Below, piece after piece: positions 1 to 6,944 of a stretch of 9,792 bases of DNA. The stretch is from an uncultured Bacillota bacterium (GTDB lineage Bacteria; Bacillota; Clostridia; Lachnospirales; Lachnospiraceae). The translations under genes and the position numbers were made by a program. The stretch's first letter is position 1. Each line of letters begins with the position of its first letter. Location of the stretch: assembly GCA_958352855.1 (NCBI GenBank), contig CATWQE010000091.1, positions 1-9,792 of the forward strand. Direction: 5' to 3'. Below the pieces are notes generated by a model. It was given only the letters and a program-made list of their open reading frames with translations, had not been told where the DNA came from and did no database searches.

Positions 1-70
1 TCTCTGCAATCTTGGTGATTGGCTCCATAGTACACTCCTGTGCAATTTCAATGTCAGTTTTAAATCCCAT
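1..70 (-). CDS. fhs: Formate-tetrahydrofolate ligase, N-terminal fragment (rest beyond the window edge)
   Basis: Only the first 23 codons are present; the gene runs off the low-coordinate end. The readable start is MGFKTDIEIAQECTMEPITK and continues IAE. This matches the conserved N-terminus of formate-THF ligase (K-[ST]-D-I-x-I-A-Q followed by M-x-P-I-x-x-I-A). The enzyme is cytoplasmic and joins formate to THF using ATP, giving 10-formyl-THF, the second step of the methyl branch of the Wood-Ljungdahl pathway. The ATG at 70-68 is preceded by a strong GGGAGG at 84-79, eight bases upstream, which fixes the start. It follows folT by 71 bases on the same strand, so it is probably co-transcribed with it. 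Identification rests on a short stretch, but the motif is characteristic and the neighbourhood fits. Confidence 0.85.
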   Translation of the reverse strand, partial: MGFKTDIEIAQECTMEPITKIAE

Positions 71-97
71 TTCTAAAACCTCCCTTAAAAGTAATAT

Positions 98-124
98 AAA
101 TAAAATGGCTGTGCCATATTATTT
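98..124 (-). terminator. Weak A/T-rich stem-loop between folT and fhs
   Basis: On the minus strand a 5-bp stem AUGGC/GCCAU with an ACA loop is extended, after one U-U mismatch, by six A-U pairs (98-103 with 119-124). It is followed by a T-rich stretch. The stem is short and weak, so it would terminate only partly at best. It may instead be a spacer hairpin between folT and fhs. No promoter for fhs was seen in this gap. Confidence 0.3.
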
Positions 125-141
125 TCTTATTCAAATCGTGT

Positions 142-705
142 TCAGCCTTTATCAGCCACATGGCGGTTTCCTCTTCTCATAGAAGAAGCAACGCTCTTTT
201 TAACTAATCCGGTTAATGGACTTCTGTACAGGAAAAATACCAGCACTGTATTAACAGCAGTGAGCAAAATGGTCTGTACAATACGTCCTGCATATAAGAC
301 TGCCCAAGGAGTTCCATAGTACAGGTGCAGTCCGATGCAAGTAAATCCTAAAGAACCAATTAGTCCATTCAGAACCAGTACACCTAAAACATGCCAGATT
401 TCCATTCGTTTTTTTATAAGATAGCTGGCAATACCAGGCAAAACTCCTGTTAAAATAGCTGATAAGGAGATAAACGGATTCGGCGCATAGCCCTGTAAGA
501 GACTTCCAATTAAGTCACCCAAAAATCCGCAAACACCGCCTACTACCGGTCCAAACCAGAAGCCTGCCAGATATACCGGCGTCTGGCTTACTGTAATACG
601 CAGGGTTGGTCCTATATTTAGTACCAAAAGTCTTGAAAGTACAATGTTCATGGCAATTAAAGCACCGGCAAATACCAGCACTTTAACCTTATTTTCTTTT
701 TTCAT
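142..705 (-). CDS. folT: Folate ECF transporter S component
   Basis: 187 residues, nearly all hydrophobic, with about six predicted membrane helices; the first covers roughly residues 8-28. The block LRITVSQTPVYLAG, then FGP and GG..GFLGDLIGS (about residues 35-68), is typical of FolT-type substrate-binding subunits of energy-coupling factor transporters. These bind folate and work with the shared EcfA/A'/T module, which is not in this window. I chose the ATG at 705-703 rather than the in-frame ATG at 753. The inner one follows GAGGAGG at 723-717 and gives the normal N-terminus MKKENK leading into helix 1. The outer one has no Shine-Dalgarno sequence and sits inside the riboswitch expression platform. 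The THF riboswitch upstream independently supports a folate substrate. The C-terminal tail is basic (MRRGNRH). Confidence 0.88.
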   Translation of the reverse strand: MKKENKVKVLVFAGALIAMNIVLSRLLVLNIGPTLRITVSQTPVYLAGFWFGPVVGGVCGFLGDLIGSLLQGYAPNPFISLSAILTGVLPGIASYLIKKRMEIWHVLGVLVLNGLIGSLGFTCIGLHLYYGTPWAVLYAGRIVQTILLTAVNTVLVFFLYRSPLTGLVKKSVASSMRRGNRHVADKG

Positions 706-716
706 TTGTAATAAAT

Positions 717-723
717 CCTCCTC
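717..723 (-). promoter_or_regulatory. Ribosome binding site of folT (start-deciding, riboswitch target)
   Basis: GAGGAGG lies 11 bases before the ATG at 705. It decides the start in favour of the shorter protein. It is also the 3' half of a possible 9-bp helix with 770-778 (see expression platform). Confidence 0.75.
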
Positions 724-798
724 TTTTACTGTCGCAAATACGAGTTTAGGCATAGTAGTTTACTACACCAAAGAGAAGCATTTATCTTTAATGTAGTA
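718..798 (-). promoter_or_regulatory. Expression platform of the THF riboswitch (anti-aptamer stem and SD-sequestering helix)
   Basis: Two mutually exclusive helices can be drawn on the minus-strand RNA. (1) Bases 798-785 (UACUACAUUAAAGA) pair with 774-761 (UCUUUGGUGUAGUA) over 14 bp, including two U-G pairs. This uses the 3' strand of aptamer helix P1, so it cannot coexist with the folded aptamer. (2) Bases 778-770 (CUUCUCUUU) pair with 726-718 (AAAGAGGAG), 9 bp with one U-G, covering the folT Shine-Dalgarno sequence. A small GUAG-UAAA-CUAC hairpin (766-755) can fit inside that loop. Bound THF would stabilise P1, release 774-770 and allow SD masking; free RNA would form helix 1 and expose the SD. 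The pairings are seen in the sequence; the switching model is inference. No U-tract follows, so translational control is more likely than termination. Confidence 0.65.
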
Positions 799-895
799 GC
801 GGACGCAATATTGCATCGTGGATCATTTTTGATTACCTTCGTCCATGGACAACTTCCCATCCCATGACACTTAACGCGCAATACCTACTCTACTA
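794..895 (-). promoter_or_regulatory. THF riboswitch aptamer (THF-I class)
   Basis: The minus-strand RNA follows the known THF aptamer in order: P1 strand UAGUAG (895-890), conserved AGUAG (889-885), P2 strand GUAUUGC (884-878), conserved GCGUUAAGUG (877-868), and P3 GUCAUGG/CCAUGGAC with one bulged G. The P3 loop GAUGGGAAGUUGU resembles the AUGGGAUGUCGU loop known from this family. CGAAGG follows, then a small AAAA-loop hairpin, then the P2 closing strand GCAAUAU (814-808). The hallmark UGCGUCCGC (807-799) leads into the P1 closing strand CUACUA (799-794). It directly precedes folT, a known partner of this class. It begins 10 bases after the DUF3786 stop codon, so it may be embedded in a polycistronic message. 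Confidence 0.93.
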
Positions 896-905
896 ATACT
901 TTATT

Positions 906-1562
906 TCATGTTTTAAGACAGTTTTTTTCTAATGCTTTCATCATATTAATGGAAATATCTCCCACTACAGCCAAATCTTCTGCAGCAAAACAAGCTGCAA
1001 AATTATCAGAAAACAGAATCTGTGAAGAAGGTGGAAATTCCTCATCACCTTCCCAGAGAATAAACTTCACAAACAGGTGATCCATAAATTCCAGTGTATA
1101 AGCGCAATCTCCTTCTGCAGACTTTTCTGCTCCCATACGTTCCATTACTTTTTGAAACTGTTCCAGCTTATTTCCATAAGAAAAGGCAAACCGCATCAGG
1201 CATCGGCCCTGGAACTGTCTGAAATACACCTCTCCCCATGGAACATCATGGTATGTAATAAACTTGCCAGTGGAGAGAGTCATATGGCGTTCTGCCATAA
1301 AGCGCATAATTAAAATTTTAGCATTCATAGCCTCATCCAGAGGATAGACACCTATACTATCCTCCACATGATGAATCTCATAATCCGGGAATGAAACAAG
1401 GTACGTGCTTCCCATGAGATGCACTGTAAACATTTTTGTCTCTTCATCATAAGGAAATCCAGTTCTTTCGCTGATTTCTTTTGGATCTAACTCCTTATAG
1501 GCTGCCAGATAATGCTCATAGGGTCGTTGCTCTTTGCTGTCTTTTGCATAATCAAAATTCAT
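906..1562 (-). CDS. DUF3786 domain protein
   Basis: 218 residues, soluble, with no signal peptide or membrane segment. The closing motif FSDNFAACFAAEDLAVVGD (about residues 185-203) and the LMGSTYLVSFPDYE segment (about 49-62) fit the DUF3786 family, whose biochemical role is unknown to me. Family members are often found near corrinoid protein and acetyl-CoA pathway genes in anaerobes, so a role in the corrinoid iron-sulfur protein system (folding, cofactor loading or repair) is plausible but inferred. The four cysteines are scattered with no metal-binding spacing. It starts 21 bases after acsV stops, with GAGGTG at 1573-1568 as ribosome binding site, so it is very likely in the same transcript. 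It ends 10 bases before the THF riboswitch. Confidence 0.8.
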   Translation of the reverse strand: MNFDYAKDSKEQRPYEHYLAAYKELDPKEISERTGFPYDEETKMFTVHLMGSTYLVSFPDYEIHHVEDSIGVYPLDEAMNAKILIMRFMAERHMTLSTGKFITYHDVPWGEVYFRQFQGRCLMRFAFSYGNKLEQFQKVMERMGAEKSAEGDCAYTLEFMDHLFVKFILWEGDEEFPPSSQILFSDNFAACFAAEDLAVVGDISINMMKALEKNCLKT

Positions 1563-1583
1563 ATTTTCACCTCGGATATCTTT

Positions 1584-3518
1584 TTACTCCTGTGTACAGG
1601 ACGGAAACAGAGTAGTGTCTGTATGAGGAATAAAGCAGCATGCCACAAACTCATCCATATAAGTAGGAACTGCTGAAAGTTCCAGATAAGTCATATTGGA
1701 TGCCAGCTCATAACATTTCCGCTCTGCATCTCTGGAAAGCAGCATGGTGTACGCACCAGACAAAGAAGAATTGCCGATGTAGTGGAATTTTTCCATAGGA
1801 ATATCCGGAAACATACCGATTCTCACTGCGTTTTCCATATTGATTCCGCTTCCAATGCCGCCTGCTACATAAACATCATCAATCATTTCCACATCAAAAT
1901 CAAGAGAGGACAACATAGTGCGGATTGCTGAGAAAATTGCTCCCTTTGCACGTATAAAGTTATCAATATCCACCTCATTGATTTCTACATCTTTTACGGA
2001 ACCTGCTTCTTCTTCAAAGGCAAGGACATAGCTTCCCATGCCATAGGCATCATGACGCACACGCCTTCCTTCTCTGATAAATTTTCCCTTTGGATTAATA
2101 ATACCAGTCCGGAAAAGTTCCGCAATCACATCAATAATACCGGAACCACAAAGTCCAATAGGTTTCTGTCCCTCTTCCCCTATAACATGATAGGATGGCT
2201 CCATGGTATCCTTGTCAATGGTACATGCCTCAATGGCTCCATCTGTAGCACGCATACCGCAACTGATATCTCCGCCTTCAAAAGCCGGTCCTGCAGAGCA
2301 TGCACAGCTCATCATAAAATCAGAATTTCCAAATACCAGCTCACCGTTGGTACCTAAGTCAATAAACAAAGAAAATTCCGGTCTGTTCCAAAGCATACTT
2401 ACCAAAGCACCTGCTGTAATATCTCCGCCTACATAGCTTCCAATATTAGGCGCCACGATAATATGTGCATCCCGGTTAATGGCAATGCCAATATCTGAGG
2501 CAAACAGTGAATTGGTCTTATAAAAGGTGGGAATATAAGGTTCCATGCGAATAGGGTCCCCTTCCATTCCTGCCATCAGATGATTCATAGTGGTATTAGC
2601 CGCTACAGCCATACGGTAAATATGTTCCGGTTTAAAATTATTTGCCCGACACATCTGCTGAATCATAGGATTAATGGTTTCCTCTATAACCGCTTTCTGA
2701 AGCTTCTCGCTTCCACCTGGTTTCATGGATTCAATAATACGGTTAATGACATCTGCACCGTAACGAATCTGTCCGTTTCCTGCTGATGCCTTACCAATAA
2801 TCTCCCCTGTCTGCATATTAATCAGCAGCGCAGATACGGTTGTTGTTCCGATATCCACAGCTAAACCGCCGATGACAACTTCTGCATCCCTGGGATAAAC
2901 ATCATACACAAAAATATCTTTCTCAGAAGCATCCTTGCGTACCACACAGCGCACCTGAAAATCACTTTCCCTAAACACTCTGGCAATTTTTGTCAAAACC
3001 TGAAATGGAAGTTTTACTTTAGAAGCACCTGTAGCTTTTTTTACAGCGCGTACAAAACGCTCGTTATCCGGCATAGTGTCATCCAAAGACGGAATATCCA
3101 TGGTAACATCCAGAATATCCATGCTGTTCTTCATTGGAAGACCGGCTGCTTCGATATCATTTTTAGCGCTTTCAAAAATGGCAATTTCCTCTTTAGAGCT
3201 TAAATCTGCAACTTTCATCCGACTACGGTAAGCAGATGCAATATCAGGCACTTCCACCGCAACATCACCTGTAATCTTACTTACACATGCCAGTCTCCAG
3301 CCGCCCTGATATTCTTCGTCAGAAATATGACGGGTCTTGGGAGAATGGAGTTCACCCTCAACTAATTTTACTTTACACTTTCCGCAGGAAGCATTACCGC
3401 CGCAAGGGGCATCAATAGCAACATTGGTCAGGCGTGCTACTTCCAACAGATTTTCACCTTCCTGGGCAAAGGTCGTGACATCCTCGCCGCTTTCGAATCT
3501 AAAAGTTACTTTAAACAT
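1584..3518 (-). CDS. acsV: Reductive activator of the corrinoid iron-sulfur protein (RACo), ASKHA ATPase with N-terminal [2Fe-2S] domain
   Basis: 644 residues, normal length for the family. Residues 1-95 form a plant-type [2Fe-2S] ferredoxin domain with Cys39-x5-Cys45-x2-Cys48-x29-Cys78. A linker and middle domain follow, then a C-terminal actin-like ATPase (ASKHA, DUF4445-type) domain. Its phosphate motifs are DIGTTTVSA (222-230) and DLGTNGE (387-393), and the adenosine-side glycine motif is VAGGIGSG (551-558). Known members use ATP hydrolysis to drive an electron uphill onto the inactive Co(II) state of AcsCD, giving the methyl-accepting Co(I) state. Its place directly after acsE supports that substrate. 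The ribosome binding site is weak (AAAGGCAGAG, 3533-3524), which fits a repair enzyme needed in smaller amounts than AcsCD. A bulged hairpin fills the gap to acsE. Confidence 0.93.
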   Translation of the reverse strand: MFKVTFRFESGEDVTTFAQEGENLLEVARLTNVAIDAPCGGNASCGKCKVKLVEGELHSPKTRHISDEEYQGGWRLACVSKITGDVAVEVPDIASAYRSRMKVADLSSKEEIAIFESAKNDIEAAGLPMKNSMDILDVTMDIPSLDDTMPDNERFVRAVKKATGASKVKLPFQVLTKIARVFRESDFQVRCVVRKDASEKDIFVYDVYPRDAEVVIGGLAVDIGTTTVSALLINMQTGEIIGKASAGNGQIRYGADVINRIIESMKPGGSEKLQKAVIEETINPMIQQMCRANNFKPEHIYRMAVAANTTMNHLMAGMEGDPIRMEPYIPTFYKTNSLFASDIGIAINRDAHIIVAPNIGSYVGGDITAGALVSMLWNRPEFSLFIDLGTNGELVFGNSDFMMSCACSAGPAFEGGDISCGMRATDGAIEACTIDKDTMEPSYHVIGEEGQKPIGLCGSGIIDVIAELFRTGIINPKGKFIREGRRVRHDAYGMGSYVLAFEEEAGSVKDVEINEVDIDNFIRAKGAIFSAIRTMLSSLDFDVEMIDDVYVAGGIGSGINMENAVRIGMFPDIPMEKFHYIGNSSLSGAYTMLLSRDAERKCYELASNMTYLELSAVPTYMDEFVACCFIPHTDTTLFPSCTQE

Positions 3519-3540
3519 AGAAACTCTGCCTTTCTCTGCT

Positions 3541-3598
3541 TTTTATACAGGCTGCTGCAAAATCTGCAGCAGCCTCTCCTAAATAATCCTGTATAAAA
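3541..3598 (-). other. Bulged two-part stem-loop between acsE and acsV
   Basis: A perfect 10-bp inner stem GGCTGCTGCA/TGCAGCAGCC (3574-3565 with 3559-3550, 5-base loop) is stacked on a perfect 9-bp outer stem TTTTATACA/TGTATAAAA (3598-3590 with 3549-3541). All unpaired bases between the stems lie on one side, a 15-base bulge at 3589-3575 that contains AGGAG. The structure starts on the base after the acsE stop codon. No U-run follows on either strand, so it is not a standard intrinsic terminator. Protection of the acsE mRNA end, processing, or reduced acsV translation are all possible. Confidence 0.6.
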
Positions 3599-4384
3599 TT
3601 AAATTTCCAGATAAGAATCTGCGTATAAGGTATTGTTTTTAAATACATCACAGGATTTGATAGTTTCCATCAGTCTTAAATCACATGGATTTACGATAGC
3701 GGAGGTCAGACCCTGCATCATGCACATAGCTACTAAAGCGGAATCCATAATTGGACGGATGTGTTTTGGCATACCGTTGGAGTTATTGGACAGACCACCT
3801 GTAGAATTCAGTCCCATATCGCTGAACATTTTGATTGCTTCCAGAACTTCCATCTGTTTGTCCTGCATACCTTTTACAACCAGAAATAATGGGTCGAACC
3901 ATAAATCTGTTGGTTCCATACCTAACATCATACCTCTTTCCAGCATGTTCTGGCAGTGCATCATACGTTCATCATTGTCTGCTGCAATACCTTCTGCGGA
4001 GCAAAGAGCAATAACGATTGCATCGTTAGCAGCAGCTAAGTCGATGTTTTCGATTCTTCCGCCTGCATCTGCGGAGTTTACGATTGGTTTTCCTTTGCTT
4101 CTGTTGTATACGGAGATACCAGCTTCAATTGCTTTTTTGTTTGCTGTATCCAGAGCCAGTGGAACATTGTCGAAGTTAGACTGAATCAACTGAACAGCCC
4201 ATTTCATTAAATCTTCACCATCGTTTTCAGCAGGTCCGATATTTACATCCAGATATGTAGCGCCAGCATCTAACTGTTCTTTTGCACGTTTTAAGATTGG
4301 TTCTGGATCACGCTCAGCCATTGCTTTACGGATTGCTGGGGAAATACAGTGAATTCTTTCACCAATTGTAACAAATTTAGCCAT
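3599..4384 (-). CDS. acsE: 5-methyltetrahydrofolate:corrinoid/iron-sulfur protein co-methyltransferase
   Basis: 261 residues, one fewer than the well-studied Moorella AcsE. It is a single TIM-barrel pterin-binding domain without a cobalamin domain. It moves the methyl group from methyl-THF to the Co(I) centre of AcsCD, linking the methyl and carbonyl branches. Conserved folate-site segments are visible: GERIHCISP near the start (8-16), DVNIGPAE (46-53), LALDT (76-80), IVNS (101-104), WFDP (162-165) and GLSNNSNG (197-204). The last contains the Asn that helps activate the methyl group at N5 in the family. The ATG is preceded by AGGAG at 4396-4392, seven bases upstream. It lies between acsC and acsV, as expected for its partners. 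Confidence 0.96.
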   Translation of the reverse strand: MAKFVTIGERIHCISPAIRKAMAERDPEPILKRAKEQLDAGATYLDVNIGPAENDGEDLMKWAVQLIQSNFDNVPLALDTANKKAIEAGISVYNRSKGKPIVNSADAGGRIENIDLAAANDAIVIALCSAEGIAADNDERMMHCQNMLERGMMLGMEPTDLWFDPLFLVVKGMQDKQMEVLEAIKMFSDMGLNSTGGLSNNSNGMPKHIRPIMDSALVAMCMMQGLTSAIVNPCDLRLMETIKSCDVFKNNTLYADSYLEI

Positions 4385-4602
4385 AATAGTTCTCCTTTTA
4401 CTATATATATAATTTCCTTACACCTTTTTTCACTCTATTCATTTGACACTTCACCCTGTCTGAAGATTCAGGTTGGGAAAAAGTCGGGAAATGAAAAAGA
4501 GATGTGTGAGAATGTCCGGTCCGCCAAAAGCGGACCGGGCTTCTCCCTATGTACAGCCAAAGCTGTAGCAATGAGCAGCCTGCCATAGCTGCCATACAAA
4601 CA
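4385..4602 (-). other. Structured 218-base gap between acsC and acsE
   Basis: No convincing gene was seen. Read on the minus strand it has three successive hairpins: GCAGC/GCTGC (4592-4588 with 4579-4575), TACAGC/GCTGTA with a TTTG loop (4567-4562 with 4557-4552), and a strong 9-bp CCGGTCCGC/GCGGACCGG (4538-4530 with 4524-4516, loop TTTTG). Pyrimidine-rich sequence with scattered T5 runs follows, then a short dyad CTGAATCTTCAG (4471-4460), then an A/T-rich leader and the acsE ribosome binding site. A promoter for acsE may lie in the A/T-rich part, but I could not find good paired -35 and -10 boxes. Confidence 0.55.
4516..4538 (-). terminator. GC-rich 9-bp hairpin after acsC (attenuator or mRNA-stabilising stem)
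   Basis: The stem is perfect, nine pairs of which eight are G-C, with a 5-base loop, making it the most stable hairpin in the gap. The sequence directly after it on the minus strand is ACATTCTCACACATC. The first T5 run comes about 20 bases later, too far for an efficient intrinsic terminator. It may slow decay of the acsDC message or allow partial read-through into acsE. Confidence 0.4.
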
Positions 4603-5949
4603 TTAAGCAGTCATATCTTTTAAGAATTTTACTAACTGTACAGCTTCCATTGGTCCTACAATGATTTCCCATCCTGGAAGTTTTGCTTCGATGTCGCCTT
4701 TTAATACAGCAACTTTTCCTGGGATAACCAGTTTTCTGGATTTTACTTTACCTTCTACATTTTCCTGAATGTATTTTGCAACAGATGCAGAAGATAATTT
4801 ACCAGCAGCCCATGCTGTTAATACAGAAAGTCCGCCTGCATCGGAGATAATCAGGTTACATGGAACACCGGAACGCTCCAGCTCACCAGATACTACGAAG
4901 TAGGTAAGAGCGAAGTCAACAGTTGTCAGGCAGACAGAATTTTCGTCAGCGCCATTTAATGCGTATACGCCTGGTTCTACTTTCATTGGCTTCTGTGGGT
5001 CTGTAAATACGTTCTGTCTTAAACCGAACAGTGGAAGTGCTTCTGCATAGTCCAGAGTTTCCATAACAACGATGGAACCATATTTCATTGTGAACAGAGA
5101 AGCCAGAGCCTGCTGTAAGTTTCTGTCACCATGAGCTAAAACTGCTGTATTTACAATAGTAGGATAACCAAAGGTTCTATCCTGATCTTTTAATGCAGCG
5201 CGGCGAATCTGAACCGCATTTGCATATGCTTCTTTGATAGAAGCGCCTGTAGCATCGATTACCAGGTTTTTGTTTCCTGCTTTTTCTAATGCTGCTACAG
5301 TATCATAGATTTCATTTAAATCAGCGCCTGAAACACCCAGAACAACGCCTGCTGCTTTTGCAACTTCGTTCATTTCTGCGTAGTTTGCTGCTGTAGCGCC
5401 ATTTAATACTGGTTTGCCATCTTTGCATACTTCTAATGCTGCTTTTGCAACTTCTACATCTTTACATCCCAGAACTAAAGTTCTGCCTGTAGCTGCAGCT
5501 TTTTTCACCATTTCTACATAACGGTCTTTTTCTGCGCCTTCTTCGTAGTTTACATATACCATTTCTACGAACATTCTTTCGCCGATACGGTCATAGTCAA
5601 CTTTCTGAAGTTCAGCCAGTTTTGCATCAACTGCTGCATCATCCATGCATGTGCATACAGCTACTGCATATCTTGTTTTGCTTACGAAAGTTTTTTCGTG
5701 TCTGTATAATACAGTTTCACCGCCTAAGGTGTATTCATTTTCGCCTGCACCAACTTTGATTGTTTTCATTGGCGGAGCTGTAGCCTCAGATAATTCAGCC
5801 AGTGCATCCTCAGACATATGAGGACATTTGGAAATTTCCAGAGCACCCTGAGCCACTTTCATAGCGAAAGCCATACATGTAGGGCAACCGCACTCTTTAC
5901 AGTTTTTCTTTGGTGTCATTTTAAAGATTTGAATACCTGTTAAAGCCAT
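4603..5949 (-). CDS. acsC: Corrinoid/iron-sulfur protein large (gamma) subunit
   Basis: 448 residues, two more than Moorella AcsC. The N-terminal [4Fe-4S] domain has Cys17-x2-Cys20-x4-Cys25-x16-Cys42, with an extra Cys22, and matches the family spacing exactly. This low-potential cluster feeds electrons to the cobalt during reactivation. A TIM-barrel domain follows, then a C-terminal Rossmann-like domain that holds the corrinoid between the large and small subunits (segment LIISDAGGLSVLTAWAAGKL, about residues 365-384). The protein carries the methyl group from AcsE to AcsB. The ATG follows AGGAGG at 5965-5960, and the gene starts 25 bases after acsD stops, so the two subunits are translated from one message. 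Confidence 0.96.
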   Translation of the reverse strand: MALTGIQIFKMTPKKNCKECGCPTCMAFAMKVAQGALEISKCPHMSEDALAELSEATAPPMKTIKVGAGENEYTLGGETVLYRHEKTFVSKTRYAVAVCTCMDDAAVDAKLAELQKVDYDRIGERMFVEMVYVNYEEGAEKDRYVEMVKKAAATGRTLVLGCKDVEVAKAALEVCKDGKPVLNGATAANYAEMNEVAKAAGVVLGVSGADLNEIYDTVAALEKAGNKNLVIDATGASIKEAYANAVQIRRAALKDQDRTFGYPTIVNTAVLAHGDRNLQQALASLFTMKYGSIVVMETLDYAEALPLFGLRQNVFTDPQKPMKVEPGVYALNGADENSVCLTTVDFALTYFVVSGELERSGVPCNLIISDAGGLSVLTAWAAGKLSSASVAKYIQENVEGKVKSRKLVIPGKVAVLKGDIEAKLPGWEIIVGPMEAVQLVKFLKDMTA

Positions 5950-5974
5950 TTGTTTTAATCCTCCTGTTCTACGA

Positions 5975-6913
5975 TTACATTAATTCTTTAATCATTTTTG
6001 AGATAGTTGCAACAGACTGAGGATGTTTCAAAATAACAGCATCAGAACCCGCTGCCAGTACTGCTGCTGCAGTCTGAACTTCCATACTGATACCTCTGTC
6101 TTCCAGAGCACCCCATTCAGGCATATCTTCTTCAGAAGCCATAGCTTCTTTTACACTCCAGGATTCATCTGCTACAGTTGTGATAATAGGCATCTGAAGC
6201 ATATTATCATTCTGAGATAATGCAGCGCCTTTGATACGGTCCATAGTGGAAACAACGTATTCAAATCCGTATCCTACAGCAGCAGAACCAACGTTCATAA
6301 CGATATCCTGAGCTTTTACACCTAACTGTGTCATTACAACGTTTAACTGTTTTGCAAGGTTGATATCAACAGCAGATTCAGCGCCAACCTTCTGGTTGTA
6401 AGCAAGACCTGCAGCAGCACCAACTGCTTTGTAGTTTTCTTCTCTTGCAGAAAGAACTAAAGCGTTTTTACCCTGTAATGCTTCAGCAACTTTTGGAAGC
6501 AGTTCAGAGTCTTTTTCTACGTTCTTGCATCCTTCTACTACTAATGGGCAAGTAACAGCTTCAGCAACTTCTTTAACAACGGCAATCAAATCTTCAACAG
6601 ATTTGTTTTCTCCGTTTGGATCTCCGCCTTCCAAACGTAAGCATACAAAATCTGCTCCTTCCATAGCTTCTGCTTTTTTTGCAATATCAGCCATGGATTC
6701 AGCACCGGCATAGTATGCCTGAATACCAGGAATCTCAGCAAGTCCCATATCGGAAATTTCTACACCTACCTTTGGTGCATTTTCCATTGGAGCGTCAAAA
6801 GTATAGAAAGGAAATGTGCATTCTCCTCCTAACTTCATAGCTTTGTCCCCGCATCCAATTTCAACTGTGTTAATGTTTGCATTGAATTTCTGTGGTTTCT
6901 GATTAAACGGCAT
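5975..6913 (-). CDS. acsD: Corrinoid/iron-sulfur protein small (delta) subunit
   Basis: 312 residues, slightly shorter than Moorella AcsD (323). It is one TIM-barrel domain without cysteine clusters, the partner of AcsC that covers the corrinoid. Typical family segments are EIGCGDKAMKLGGE (18-31), PFYTFDAPMENAPKVGVEI near 35-53, LRLEGGDPNG near 92-101, and MNVGSAAVGYGFEYV near 205-219. The start is well supported by AAGGAGG at 6929-6923, nine bases before the ATG. It is the first gene after the promoter-like sequence at 7012-6983 and a leader hairpin, and it lies directly before acsC. This suggests the acsD-acsC(-acsE) block can be transcribed separately from acsB. Confidence 0.95.
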   Translation of the reverse strand: MPFNQKPQKFNANINTVEIGCGDKAMKLGGECTFPFYTFDAPMENAPKVGVEISDMGLAEIPGIQAYYAGAESMADIAKKAEAMEGADFVCLRLEGGDPNGENKSVEDLIAVVKEVAEAVTCPLVVEGCKNVEKDSELLPKVAEALQGKNALVLSAREENYKAVGAAAGLAYNQKVGAESAVDINLAKQLNVVMTQLGVKAQDIVMNVGSAAVGYGFEYVVSTMDRIKGAALSQNDNMLQMPIITTVADESWSVKEAMASEEDMPEWGALEDRGISMEVQTAAAVLAAGSDAVILKHPQSVATISKMIKELM

Positions 6914-6944
6914 TTCAGTTAGCCTCCTTCATATTTTTTATAAA

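Noticed and set aside
706..753. Upstream ATG adding 16 residues to FolT
   Set aside because: No Shine-Dalgarno sequence before 753, the ATG lies inside the riboswitch expression platform, and the ATG at 705 has GAGGAGG upstream and gives the usual N-terminus.
3633..4184. 183-codon open frame on the plus strand opposite acsE
   Set aside because: Lies wholly antisense to a well-identified gene, with no family resemblance; the same holds for all other plus-strand frames in the window, including those opposite acsB at 7397-7838 and 8199-8819.
4443..4448. Perfect TTGACA on the plus strand
   Set aside because: No -10 box at a suitable distance and no plus-strand gene downstream; chance match.
4401..4595. 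64-codon open frame on the minus strand between acsC and acsE
   Set aside because: No ribosome binding site before its ATG, composition unlike a protein family I recognise, and it runs through three hairpins; better explained as a structured intergenic region.
4385..4602. Possible cobalamin or other riboswitch before acsE
   Set aside because: Although hairpin-rich, no B12-box or other conserved aptamer core was recognised; a covariance search would be needed to go further.
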